Shown piece by piece: positions 55,075-63,962 of a stretch of 64,000 nucleotides of DNA (positions are counted from its first letter, which is position 1; each line of letters opens with the position of its first letter). Both the position numbers and the translations under genes were made by a program. Source of the DNA: Oligoflexia bacterium (GTDB taxonomy: Bacteria; Bdellovibrionota; Bacteriovoracia; Bacteriovoracales; Bacteriovoracaceae); contig JADGAN010000028.1 of assembly GCA_015231955.1 (NCBI GenBank), forward strand, positions 1 to 64,000. Direction: 5' to 3'. Below the pieces are notes generated by a model, which was given only the letters and a program-made list of their open reading frames with translations, had not been told where the DNA came from and did not search any database.

Positions 55075-56620
55075 GACCATTCTCGTAACTGGTGCCTCTC
55101 AAGGGATCGGGTATGAACTTTGTCTCGAATTACTTCGTCACAGCGCTACCGTAATTGGAGTTGGCCGCAACTTTTCCCAAGAGGTTCCTTTTCAAAAATT
55201 TATTTGTGACCTTAATGATGAACTTCAAGTGGAAAATCTTCTCTATAAGGTGACTCTGAAATTCCCTCGAATTGATATTCTAATCAACAATGCTGGTGCA
55301 GGATTAACTGGTGATGCTCTTACCACTCCCTTACTTGCTCGAAGAAAATGTTTTGAAACCAATTTTTGGTCTCAGGTACAAATAATCGATAAAATTGCTC
55401 CACTCATGATCAAGCAACAGCAAGGCACCATTGTTAACATCTCCTCTGTTCTAGCAAACTACGCCTTCCCGGAGTGGTCGTTCTATTCAGCGGCCAAGGC
55501 CTCGCTCTCATCGTACTCCGAGGCCCTAAGGGCCGAATTAAAACCCTACGGCATTCGGGTAGTGTTAGTTCATCCTGGCAATACCAATACCAATTTTCAT
55601 CGAAGCTGCGACAACAGCAACTCCTCTAAAAAGGGGATGGATCCCAATTATGTTGCAAAAAAAGTTCTCCTCGCTCTCAAGGAGAATAAGAGGTCTTATC
55701 TTACCATCGGTTTAGGTGCCAAGATTTTAAGTTCAATACCAAAATTTTTACGCCCTTCTTTAGATCCACTCTTCACTGCTCCTAAATCCAACAATAGTGC
55801 TTATCTTGTTCACCTCGATCAAAAGTGCAGATACCATCGCACAAGCGATCTCTCCTTTCGTAAGCAACTGGTTCCAACTGGGATGGATAAAAATATTTTT
55901 TTCCTACTCTATCCCTACTTACTAGCTTCCGCTTATGGAGGAAAACTTCCTACCAATAAATTTAAGCTTAGAGATCAAGAGGTGGAGATTGTCACAAGCG
56001 ATATCTCTCTTCTCGAAAAGATGAAAAATCTCATTAAAACCATTCTCTCTTCTTGGCTACCGATGGGACGAATTAGTCGATTACCTCGCATTATCTACCA
56101 GGGTAAGAGTTATCTCTTTAACCTTGAAGATCGAAAAACGATCTGTCCTGCTGCCTTTAGGTCGTGTTACCCCTCTCTTCTTTTTGATCAGGCCGACGTT
56201 GCTGTTTGCCCCGACCACTTGAAAAATCATATTTTCAGCAATGAACGCGGCTTAAGCAGTGAACAGCGTGTCTGCAATCTCGGGTCAGAGCTAAGCACGC
56301 CTCTTCCTTGTGCCTCTCTTTGGAGTGTCACCTACCCCTACTACCTTACATTAGCGACTGGTGGTGAATTGGCCTTTTATAGCAAGAGTTTCAATGCGGC
56401 CATCTTTCAGTGCCCCTCCTCACACTCTAGAGTCGTTTTGGAGATTTGTAGAAAACCAGCGGAAATTGTGATTCAGGTGCTGGATGTTTTAGGCACAAAT
56501 CCCTGTCCTCGAAGGATCATCAAGGGACAAACCTTCTCCATCATGCCTCAAGGAGACTTTCAGGAACTCAATATTACCTACTTAGAAAGTTGTTTAAGAG
56601 AATATGAAAAAAATCATTAA
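55052..56620 (+). CDS. Short-chain dehydrogenase fused to an unknown C-terminal domain
   Basis: Residues 1-230 are a classical SDR: cofactor loop TGASQGIG (13-20), NNAG (INNAGAG), catalytic Ser-Tyr-Lys in ISSVLANYAFPEWSFYSAAK. Residues about 270-522 form a separate domain with repeated Cys/Pro motifs (TICPAAFRSC, VAVCPDH, GTNPCPRRIIKGQTF); the last resembles uncharacterised TIGR04076-type proteins. The normal SDR length is about 250, so the second half is a genuine extension. ATG 55052 is preferred over GTG 55043. Confidence 0.85.
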   Translation: MTNILQDKTILVTGASQGIGYELCLELLRHSATVIGVGRNFSQEVPFQKFICDLNDELQVENLLYKVTLKFPRIDILINNAGAGLTGDALTTPLLARRKCFETNFWSQVQIIDKIAPLMIKQQQGTIVNISSVLANYAFPEWSFYSAAKASLSSYSEALRAELKPYGIRVVLVHPGNTNTNFHRSCDNSNSSKKGMDPNYVAKKVLLALKENKRSYLTIGLGAKILSSIPKFLRPSLDPLFTAPKSNNSAYLVHLDQKCRYHRTSDLSFRKQLVPTGMDKNIFFLLYPYLLASAYGGKLPTNKFKLRDQEVEIVTSDISLLEKMKNLIKTILSSWLPMGRISRLPRIIYQGKSYLFNLEDRKTICPAAFRSCYPSLLFDQADVAVCPDHLKNHIFSNERGLSSEQRVCNLGSELSTPLPCASLWSVTYPYYLTLATGGELAFYSKSFNAAIFQCPSSHSRVVLEICRKPAEIVIQVLDVLGTNPCPRRIIKGQTFSIMPQGDFQELNITYLESCLREYEKNH

Positions 56621-57572
56621 TCGCCTCAAAATGCTCTATGCTTTTACTTTCGCTACTTCCAAACAAAAGTTTTACCCCCAAGAGGTGGTGTTAGAGCTAA
56701 CCAATGCCTGTAACCTTGAGTGCATTATGTGTCCTCACAAAAAGATGAAGCGAAAAATAGGGTTATTAGATAGCAATCTTTTTAAAAAAATCATCGATGA
56801 AATCAGTGAACACTCCGAACTCCTCTATCTTCATGGCACCGGTGAGAGTTTGATTCACCCGCAGCTCTCAAAACTCTGCCTCTATGCCCATCAGAAAAAA
56901 CTTCGAACCTGCCTCTCCACTAACGGGATGCTCTTAACAGAGGAGTTGCTTTCGTGTGGACTAGATTATTTAATTATAGCTCTCGATGGAGGAACGGCAG
57001 AAACTTATGAGAAAATCCGAGTGGGCGGAAATTTTAATAAGCTGATAAACAACATAAAAAATATTTTAAAAGTAAAATCCTCAACCAAAATTTGTCTGCA
57101 AATGATCTATATGCCAGAAAATTCCCATGAGGTTGCCGCTTTTAAAAACTTATTCACCAAAGAAGAGCAAAAAAAAATCTTTCAATTTCGTTTTAAACCT
57201 TTTTCTAATACCTATGCTGAAAAAGTGGTGCAAAAAAATCTGGAAAGACCCTGCTTTTGGCCGTGGAATATGATGTTTGTCTGTTGCGATGGAACGGTCT
57301 CTCTTTGTTGTATCGATTACGAGCGAGAAATCTGTCTCGGAGACCTAAAAGAACAATCGGTCTTTGAGATTTGGAACGCTCCTCAATTGGACACCATCAG
57401 GAAGCATCATCAACAAAAAAACCGTCATCAAATTGAACTTTGCTCTACCTGCTCTATTCCGGAAAAATATAAGTTCAATTTAAGCTTTACCCTTGCCTCA
57501 GCTTTTTTAAGCGCCTATCAAGTAAAAATACTTACCCCTATTTATGAAAGAATTAGCTCTCTGAAAACTTAA
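56604..57572 (+). CDS. Radical SAM/SPASM protein
   Basis: 322 residues. CNLECIMC binds the cluster, LHGTGESLIHPQ the SAM. The C-terminal SPASM motif is CCDGTVSLCCIDY with GDLKEQSVFEIW and CSTCSIPEK. Its pattern is like enzymes that use SPASM clusters for peptide modification but also like aminocyclitol-modifying enzymes. Overlaps the SDR gene by 17 bases; it is the last gene of the plus-strand run. Confidence 0.9.
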   Translation: MKKIINRLKMLYAFTFATSKQKFYPQEVVLELTNACNLECIMCPHKKMKRKIGLLDSNLFKKIIDEISEHSELLYLHGTGESLIHPQLSKLCLYAHQKKLRTCLSTNGMLLTEELLSCGLDYLIIALDGGTAETYEKIRVGGNFNKLINNIKNILKVKSSTKICLQMIYMPENSHEVAAFKNLFTKEEQKKIFQFRFKPFSNTYAEKVVQKNLERPCFWPWNMMFVCCDGTVSLCCIDYEREICLGDLKEQSVFEIWNAPQLDTIRKHHQQKNRHQIELCSTCSIPEKYKFNLSFTLASAFLSAYQVKILTPIYERISSLKT

Positions 57573-57612
57573 GCCTCGACATGAATACGGGGGGAATATG
57601 AAGAGTAGCAAC

Positions 57613-59184
57613 TTATTCTAAATGACCTTTTAATTCCTTGCTACAAAATATTTCTTGCTCCATTTCATTGAACAGCTTTGCATAGATCCATTTCATCAAA
57701 AAAAACCTTAATTTGACTACCGGATAAAAAACAAAATTCTCAATTGAAGGACTGATTCTAAATAGAATGAGCGAGAGGAAGACCAAAATTAATTCAAAAT
57801 ATCTAGGGATGATCAACCACTGATTGGTTGATCTTATCGTATGATTTATAAAGTGAATTTGAATGGCGATCATTTCCCGGAGGATCTTTCTATCAAGATT
57901 AAAATAATTTAAAAAGTATGCACCCGTATAATCAAACATTGCCATCTGAAAAAAAGAGGTCTTTAGTTTGGTAAAAGAGTCTTGAAGATACCACTCCCTA
58001 ACACCCTTTAAATGAATGTTTGATGAATACTCCTTTGTTCCAGGAATGGGAGCTAAAAACTTCACTCCAATCGCATCAAAGTAACTCTTTACTGAAGTGA
58101 ACAGAGTAAGTTCTCTCTTTAAGCTATCCAAGGTATCAAAAGAAAAACCTAACAGGATATTCGTAAACAGTTCAAAGGGATACTGAGCATACCTGATTTT
58201 TTCAAGCCGCTCGACAATTTCCTCATACGGAACATACTTGTGAACCGATTTCATACCATCATCAGTTAAGCGTTCAATCCCAAATTCAATTCTTCGAAAG
58301 CCGGCCCCATACAACTCTTTTAACAAAGCATCACTGAAATTGCACTTGATATTGGTTTGAAACTCAAAATTGATTAACTTATTTAATCCTCTCCTTTTTA
58401 TCTCCTGACATACCTCCATCGCCCATTGGGTATTCAATGTAAAATTATTATCAGCGATAAAAAAACTATGATAGGAATTTTGGGAATAGAGGTGCTCAAT
58501 ATGTTTGGCCACATATTGTGGAGAATGTCTTCGGTAGCGAGAGTGGAGGAAATCAGCACTACAAAAGGTGCAGGTGTAGGGGCAACCTCGCTGATTGATT
58601 ACAACATTGGTAATAAAATGATGATCCTGTTTATACTTTACAAAATCATCCAGATTATAAATGCTATAATCGATAAAGGGTAGTTGATCCAAATCAGTTA
58701 GCAACTCCGTAGGCCCAGTATCGTGCCCATTAATGATTAATCCTGTGATATTGGAAAAATCACTCTTCTTATCCATCTGAAACTGTTTAATCAATTTTTG
58801 AATTGTGATATCCGCCTCACCTTTAATAACAACATCACAAGCAGATTTCAGGGCGATCTCTTTAGCATTATTATAGGAGTGAATCCCTCCTGCAAGAATC
58901 ATGACCGAAGGAAACTTTTGTTTTAGCTGATTAATAAAATCATAGGAATTATAAGCATTCATAATGTTAATATTGATGCCTACAATCTCAGGATTGTATT
59001 CTTCAATAATTTGAAAGAGATCATCATCCGAGTAAAACTTATAAAGTGAATTGTTATCAATGATTTTCACATCCGTATGGGCCATTTTTTTTATAATGGA
59101 TCCTATTGTTAGTAATCCATACGCGGAAAAGGGGGAGATGAGCGTTGAGTATCTTGGTCGTAATAAAAGCACACGTGTTTTCAT
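57613..59184 (-). CDS. Cobalamin-binding-type radical SAM enzyme
   Basis: 523 residues from ATG 59184 (AAGGAA ten bases upstream). The longer frame upstream is noncoding. N-terminal B12-like Rossmann domain (LLLRPRYSTLISPFSAYG, AGGIHSYNNAKEIAL); radical SAM cluster motif RGCPYTCTFC. The C-terminus has a hydrophobic segment (YFELILVFLSLILF) that could be membrane-associated. Convergent with the plus-strand run. It shares class with the gene at 45481. Confidence 0.9.
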   Translation of the reverse strand: MKTRVLLLRPRYSTLISPFSAYGLLTIGSIIKKMAHTDVKIIDNNSLYKFYSDDDLFQIIEEYNPEIVGININIMNAYNSYDFINQLKQKFPSVMILAGGIHSYNNAKEIALKSACDVVIKGEADITIQKLIKQFQMDKKSDFSNITGLIINGHDTGPTELLTDLDQLPFIDYSIYNLDDFVKYKQDHHFITNVVINQRGCPYTCTFCSADFLHSRYRRHSPQYVAKHIEHLYSQNSYHSFFIADNNFTLNTQWAMEVCQEIKRRGLNKLINFEFQTNIKCNFSDALLKELYGAGFRRIEFGIERLTDDGMKSVHKYVPYEEIVERLEKIRYAQYPFELFTNILLGFSFDTLDSLKRELTLFTSVKSYFDAIGVKFLAPIPGTKEYSSNIHLKGVREWYLQDSFTKLKTSFFQMAMFDYTGAYFLNYFNLDRKILREMIAIQIHFINHTIRSTNQWLIIPRYFELILVFLSLILFRISPSIENFVFYPVVKLRFFLMKWIYAKLFNEMEQEIFCSKELKGHLE

Positions 59185-59298
59185 GGCAGATTTCCTTGAT
59201 ATAGCTCCATTATATTGCAAAGAACTACCTTGTGTTGCTATTATTGTAAGCTTAAACTGGAAATAAGTTAACTCGTCAAATAATTCAGGTAGCGAGGG

Positions 59299-59324
59299 CT
59301 TCAGTGTGCTTAAGCACACTGAAG
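59299..59324. repeat. Perfect 26-bp palindrome
   Basis: CTTCAGTGTGCTT followed directly by its own reverse complement, with no loop. It could be a dimeric regulator site or a transposable-element end. It lies about 115 bases upstream of the minus-strand cobalamin radical-SAM start, so regulation of that gene is possible. Confidence 0.8.
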
Positions 59325-59460
59325 GGTAGCCGTTAGCGGCATCAGTTAGCAGTTTTCCGTTTGCACTACCAGTTTTCAGTTATCAGCCTCTGGCATTATA
59401 AAAAAAGCTCTTAGAAACCGACTCACTCATCATTACTCTTGGTGTCTACGGCCCCGCGAG

Positions 59461-59598
59461 ATGTCTTATTATTTTCTCCATAGTAATGTCAATTTCAATG
59501 ACGTTAGATTATATTCTAAAATACAAAGACAATTTCTCAAAGCTCTCGAAAAAGGCAGCTGGTTTCAATGTTGTCGTTCCTGTTGCTGCTATTTTTAA
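59461..59598 (+). CDS. Possible Cys-rich 45-residue peptide
   Basis: ATG 59461 opens a frame of 45 codons. The first part is amphipathic (NDVRLYSKIQRQFLKALEKG), the last 12 residues are WFQCCRSCCCYF with five cysteines. A leader plus Cys-rich core is the layout of a RiPP precursor, and the location is 280 bases from a radical-SAM gene. There is no good ribosome site and two other frames overlap it, so it may be chance. Confidence 0.2.
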   Translation: MSYYFLHSNVNFNDVRLYSKIQRQFLKALEKGSWFQCCRSCCCYF

Positions 59599-59754
59599 AA
59601 ACAAAAAGTGAATCAGAAGAACAAAAGGAAAAGGCCACATACAATTAAGGAAAAAAATTTTACTGTTTAGAAATTTACCCTTCCTATTTTCTGGACTAAT
59701 GTTTGTATTACTGTTCATTTCCTATCTGCTGTCTAAGTGACTGCTGCTAACACT

Positions 59755-60096
59755 ATGAAAATACATTCACCTTCTCTTTCTTCTCGACCCTGTAATTTGG
59801 TTGATCCAAGTGGGCATTGGAGTGAATCTATTGCACAAGAAACTTTTAAGAACAACGTTCGATTCTCTCATGGAGTTATGGGGCTTAGTACTGGAACGAT
59901 AGGGTTGGCCATTATTGGTCTGTCAGAGGGATTTGGAGGAAAAACACTGAACAAGAATGAAGACAGTCTTATTAAACAAGTTATCTCAGATAAAAAATTA
60001 AAAGTGGAACTAGAAAAAATTAACATGACCAAGCAGGAATTCGATAAACAACTTCAAAATTCGTTATTTTCAGAAAATAGCTTGATGAAACTTTAA
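59755..60096 (+). pseudogene. RHS-repeat core C-terminal fragment with orphan tip
   Basis: The opening PCNLVDPSGHW is the end of the RHS-associated core (NxxNLVDPSGxW), after which polymorphic toxins carry a variable tip. The rest of the core, normally over 1000 residues, is absent. The tip contains a hydrophobic segment (GVMGLSTGTIGLAIIGL) and a charged helical end. No ribosome binding site is found at the ATG or the GTG 18 bases upstream. An orphan tip left by recombination is the likely explanation. Confidence 0.5.
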
Positions 60097-60163
60097 ATCA
60101 GCAGTCACGATAGTGGCCCTTCGATCAAGCAAGATATCAACCATAACTCAAAGGAAGTAACTA

Positions 60164-60280
60164 GTGAATAAGACATTAGTAATCGGAATTTTTCTTAGTA
60201 TAATTGGTAGTATTGGTCTCCTCTGGGGAATTCGAGAAGACATTAAAGAGAAAAAAAGCACAGGGTGGACTATAGTTTAA
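60164..60280 (+). CDS. Small membrane peptide, 38 aa
   Basis: GTG 60164 is preceded by AAAGGAAG at a normal distance. The peptide MNKTLVIGIFLSIIGSIGLL continues WGIREDIKEKK, one membrane helix and a charged tail. It directly follows the RHS tip fragment, the place of an immunity gene in RHS loci; that role is inference. Confidence 0.45.
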   Translation: MNKTLVIGIFLSIIGSIGLLWGIREDIKEKKSTGWTIV

Positions 60281-60402
60281 AAATTAGATCGTTTTAATCG
60301 TATAGCGTAATCACCGTTTCATATAAATACGTCTTGTGTTTCTTGCTTGGTTTATTTGAATTTTTTCCTTTAGGAATTCAGAAAACGAGCAAGAGTAGGT
60401 AA

Positions 60403-62271
60403 TTAATAATATTCGAGTATCAGGTTGGGATATTTCTCTGATTTAATCTTTTTTGTAACTTGATACTTTATAAGGTTGTTAATCTTGCACTTCCATTCCA
60501 AGTGAGTTCCGGCTGCGTCTTCTTTTACATCATAAAGAGCTGTATCGATTATTTTTTTACCTTGAGAATCAATTTTAATTTCTCCGGAAATTTTATTGTT
60601 AATAAAATCCACAACAAATCTAGAAATATTTTCCCCAGATAAATTCCATTGAAGGCTTTTTAATTCTTCTTTGCTTATGTTTATATTTTTAAATGTATCC
60701 TTTCCTCCCGTGATAGTTCCATCTGAAAGTAAACGCATAGCAATTGCATCCATGATCAACGACGAATAAGAATTGTTTGAAATATAAATTTCTTCTCCTC
60801 GACCAGGACTAGCATCCATTTTCTCTAGCTCGGCGCATTGCTCTGGAGAAAAATGATGTTTCCCGTTGTTGAACTGGATGCTTTTAAAGAAACGACCATT
60901 ATCGGGTACATTCATTTCTCTGATTTCACCATTGAGCAACCTTTCTTTGTAACTATCAGATGTTCTGTCCCTAACAAAAGTAAATTGATTGTTATAAAAA
61001 TTTATGGCAGGAGTAAATTTTCTATCTAAGGTTCTGGCACTCCAATGGTTTGTTAAATAAAAATTACAACCAGCATTGTATCCAAGTGAACATTTTAATA
61101 ATTCTCCTGTTTCAACATCGAGAAGAGTCTCTATAGATTTATTACAATCTAGATCTTCTGGATAATAATTACAATACACCCGCTTAATTCCATCTATATC
61201 TGCTACTTTCAAATGGTCATCATTGACACACATTACAGTTGTAGAGGCATCGTATCCAATATGACATGCTGATGCTTTACCGTCTTCTCTTGTTTTATTT
61301 GGGGCCACATATGCATCATCAAAGCCAAAATAATGTCCCATTTCATGTACGTAAGTTGGAAGATCTGCAATTTCTTCTATGCCCATACTGATTTGGCCAA
61401 TGCCATAACTTGCTCCATTGGCCACATGTATTTCAAAGATCATAAGCCATATAGGTTGATGAAAATCGTAATGTTGTAAGCATTCAGAAGATACTTTGAC
61501 ATCAATGTCTTTTTCTTCAATGAACTTATGTGCCGTGAATTTTCTTAGAGGTTCTAGCCAGATCATAACCGACTTTTTAATATTCGAGATAATGACTGAC
61601 TTCTCGCCTTCTGTAAAATCCCTAGTATAGAGAGAATTTTTCAAACAAACTTTCAATACTGGAGAATTGTCCTTTAGAAGTCGAGGTAAAAATTGATGAT
61701 CAAGAGACCTTCCTACTTTCAGAGGAAGACCCTGAACACACATTTGTTTCTCTCTCTCCCAATAAGAGTTTCCCTTACAAACAGGAATGCATTTTTGTTC
61801 TAAAGCACTGAACACCTCTTCCGGTATGCATTCTCTTCTGCATTTTAGAATTGAGATGTCATAAAATTCACCTGTTGGGCATTTTTTTATACATTGCTTG
61901 TGAATAGCGCTGTAAGTTTCATCTTCTGAACAGATATGAACACAACCTACTCGTGGTTGAAACCTGTCTCCTTCTGAACACTGGCATAATCCTGACAATG
62001 GATCATTTACAGAGTTGCCAGGACATACACATGAATTTGTTTTATTGTCATAGATTTTTTGTTCCGTGCACTCCAAAGGTAATTTATTCTGTTGTTGAGA
62101 ACTGTCACTAGTTGAATTACTATTGGGAGTAATTCTAGCATTTTCATTTGCAGTATAATTGTCGGTAGCACCTGTGGAACCAGTATTGGAAGAAGATCCT
62201 CCACTATTGCAACTAATCAATAGGAATAAAGCATTGAACACTATAAACCTTGAAAAATTTATTGCCTTCAT
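60403..62271 (-). CDS. Lipoprotein zinc metallopeptidase with Cys-rich N-terminal repeats
   Basis: ATG 62271 follows AAGGATC; the ATG 15 bases upstream contains that site. Lipobox LISC marks a lipoprotein. A Ser/Asn-rich linker leads to five short Cys repeats (residues about 70-180: CPGNS...CQC, CSEDETYSAIHKQCIKKC, CPTGEFYDISILKC). The catalytic motif is HEMGHYFGFDD, a metzincin-like HExxHxxGxxD with Asp as third ligand. The family, snapalysin-like or other, is not sure. Immediately upstream (18 bases beyond the start) is the Cys-repeat gene, so both are in one operon. Confidence 0.82.
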   Translation of the reverse strand: MKAINFSRFIVFNALFLLISCNSGGSSSNTGSTGATDNYTANENARITPNSNSTSDSSQQQNKLPLECTEQKIYDNKTNSCVCPGNSVNDPLSGLCQCSEGDRFQPRVGCVHICSEDETYSAIHKQCIKKCPTGEFYDISILKCRRECIPEEVFSALEQKCIPVCKGNSYWEREKQMCVQGLPLKVGRSLDHQFLPRLLKDNSPVLKVCLKNSLYTRDFTEGEKSVIISNIKKSVMIWLEPLRKFTAHKFIEEKDIDVKVSSECLQHYDFHQPIWLMIFEIHVANGASYGIGQISMGIEEIADLPTYVHEMGHYFGFDDAYVAPNKTREDGKASACHIGYDASTTVMCVNDDHLKVADIDGIKRVYCNYYPEDLDCNKSIETLLDVETGELLKCSLGYNAGCNFYLTNHWSARTLDRKFTPAINFYNNQFTFVRDRTSDSYKERLLNGEIREMNVPDNGRFFKSIQFNNGKHHFSPEQCAELEKMDASPGRGEEIYISNNSYSSLIMDAIAMRLLSDGTITGGKDTFKNINISKEELKSLQWNLSGENISRFVVDFINNKISGEIKIDSQGKKIIDTALYDVKEDAAGTHLEWKCKINNLIKYQVTKKIKSEKYPNLILEYY

Positions 62272-62303
62272 AAAAGATCCTTCCATGCTAAATATAGACT
62301 AAG

Positions 62304-63962
62304 CTATTTCTCGTATTCCACGCATTTGTCTTTGCCAAAACTTTCATGCCGGCATTTATTGAAACTTTTGATCCCAAAAGCAGCATTAGCACAAGTATTG
62401 TATTTAAAACCAAAATTTGTATGTTGGCAGCTGTTATATATAGTGCCGAAAGCTGCATGAGCACACTCTCTGTAACTCTCTACTCCATTTTCTGGGTGTC
62501 TACAGCTTTTTATTTTTCCGCATACTAAAATCCTGAATCCATCCCTTACATCAGTCCAATCACCAATTTCTTCATCATAGCCTCTGCATTTGCAAGACCA
62601 GTTAACATTATGCGCATGCTCGGTACCTACAGGTATAGTAAGGCTTGGTACTTCTGCTAAATCAGCACCACATGCCATATTTTTTCCATTTTTATAGTTT
62701 TCCACTCCACAAACAGCCCCTCGCCCAGTTAAATAATGATGAACTCCGCATTCAGGGCCAGTGCCAGTATTGATATAGGCATACCCACAGGTAGCATCTT
62801 CTCTGGAGTTATACTCTTTAACTCCACAAACATCGCCTTCACCTTCGTTATATTGCCACGTTTTGCATTTCTTATATTTTGCTATAAACTTTTTTGAAAT
62901 TTTTATTTTTTTATTCCCATCACTTTTCTCGAACGATAATTCATAGATTCGATTTTCCTTGCTAGGATTTAAGTGGCATTGCAAATCATTTGCACCTTTA
63001 CTCCTATTCAGATTAAGACACTCATCGAAATTATTATCATTTAAATCTCCATACTCTTTTGCTATCGCATATTTTATTTTTGAATTACTATCATCCCCTA
63101 ATTTGAAATAAAAGTGCTCTTGTAGACTAATGGGAATTGGTGGTGTCTCTATTTCAATCATAGGTAGAATATGTTCAAATTTCTCTATTGCAGACAAAAG
63201 TAAATTACTTCTTGTTCCAGGATGCTCTGGGAAAAATCTATATGGTTTAATCTTTATTTTCTCTATTCCAACAAATTTTTGTTTAATAAAGTTCATGGTA
63301 GTAATATTTGTAAGTTGTTCCCAATTTGCAACAACAATCTGCTTGATTCTTGCAAGGGCCTTGATGTCGAGTCCTTCAAAAAGATCGGGGGTAATTAATT
63401 GATCTTCAAAGTCAATAGATTCAATTATTGTATGATACTGCAAATCATTGACTCTTTTTTTAGCGGGAACATCTTGCGCATAACTGATCATAAAATAATT
63501 TTCTTCAGGTTTGAATGCAATAGTTTCTCTTTTTAGATCATGCCCGCCTTGCTTGATAATTAAATCACACTGATCTGAGTTAAGAATGGTAAAAGCATTT
63601 TTATTAAAATTAACATTTGCTAATAATGATGTATCAAAATCTGCAATGTCCACTTCTCTTACATCCAAACGATTGCCTTTCCATATACAACTTTTGAGAA
63701 TACCACCTTCTAAAAGAAGTGTTGGCGTAGTAGAAGAGTCTTTGGGCCGATTTCTGGTAACATAAATTTTGCATTCGCCTTTTGGTAATAATCGATCATT
63801 GACCCTACGTAATTGATGATCGCCAATATACTCATAAATACCTTCTCGTAATGGAATAGATGAATCGTAATAAATTGAATTTTCAGTTTCTCTTTCTCTT
63901 AATGTTTTAACACTATAAATTTCCTTGTCGCGCTCACTGTCACTGCTAAAAAACTCACTCAC
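62304..63962 (-). CDS. Cys-repeat protein (5' end beyond window)
   Basis: The frame is open to the right edge of the window, so GTG 63962 is probably internal and the gene begins outside. The C-terminal 200 residues hold two kinds of tandem repeat: four of the type CGVxxYxxGxGxxCG (DVCGVKEYNSREDATCGY, PECGVHHYLTGRGAVCGV) and four of the type CxHxxFGxxYNxC (CQHTNFGFKYNTCANAAFG). The regular Cys spacing suggests disulphides or metal binding in a surface protein. No family known. Operon with the metallopeptidase. Confidence 0.75.
   Translation of the reverse strand: MSEFFSSDSERDKEIYSVKTLRERETENSIYYDSSIPLREGIYEYIGDHQLRRVNDRLLPKGECKIYVTRNRPKDSSTTPTLLLEGGILKSCIWKGNRLDVREVDIADFDTSLLANVNFNKNAFTILNSDQCDLIIKQGGHDLKRETIAFKPEENYFMISYAQDVPAKKRVNDLQYHTIIESIDFEDQLITPDLFEGLDIKALARIKQIVVANWEQLTNITTMNFIKQKFVGIEKIKIKPYRFFPEHPGTRSNLLLSAIEKFEHILPMIEIETPPIPISLQEHFYFKLGDDSNSKIKYAIAKEYGDLNDNNFDECLNLNRSKGANDLQCHLNPSKENRIYELSFEKSDGNKKIKISKKFIAKYKKCKTWQYNEGEGDVCGVKEYNSREDATCGYAYINTGTGPECGVHHYLTGRGAVCGVENYKNGKNMACGADLAEVPSLTIPVGTEHAHNVNWSCKCRGYDEEIGDWTDVRDGFRILVCGKIKSCRHPENGVESYRECAHAAFGTIYNSCQHTNFGFKYNTCANAAFGIKSFNKCRHESFGKDKCVEYEK

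Larger units (their letters stand above)
59185..59754. other. 570-base repeat-rich stretch without an established gene
   Basis: It holds a perfect 26-bp palindrome (59299-59324). Next come degenerate TCAGTT/CAGTTA motifs (59340-59390), like those of the 34363 element, then three overlapping short frames (41, 45 and 69 codons). None has a good ribosome site. Looks like decayed mobile DNA between the island and the RHS fragment. Confidence 0.5.

Noticed and set aside
59509-59718. 69-codon minus-strand frame
   Set aside because: Overlaps two plus-strand candidates; hydrophobic middle could be membrane-like, but there is no strong ribosome site or similarity.
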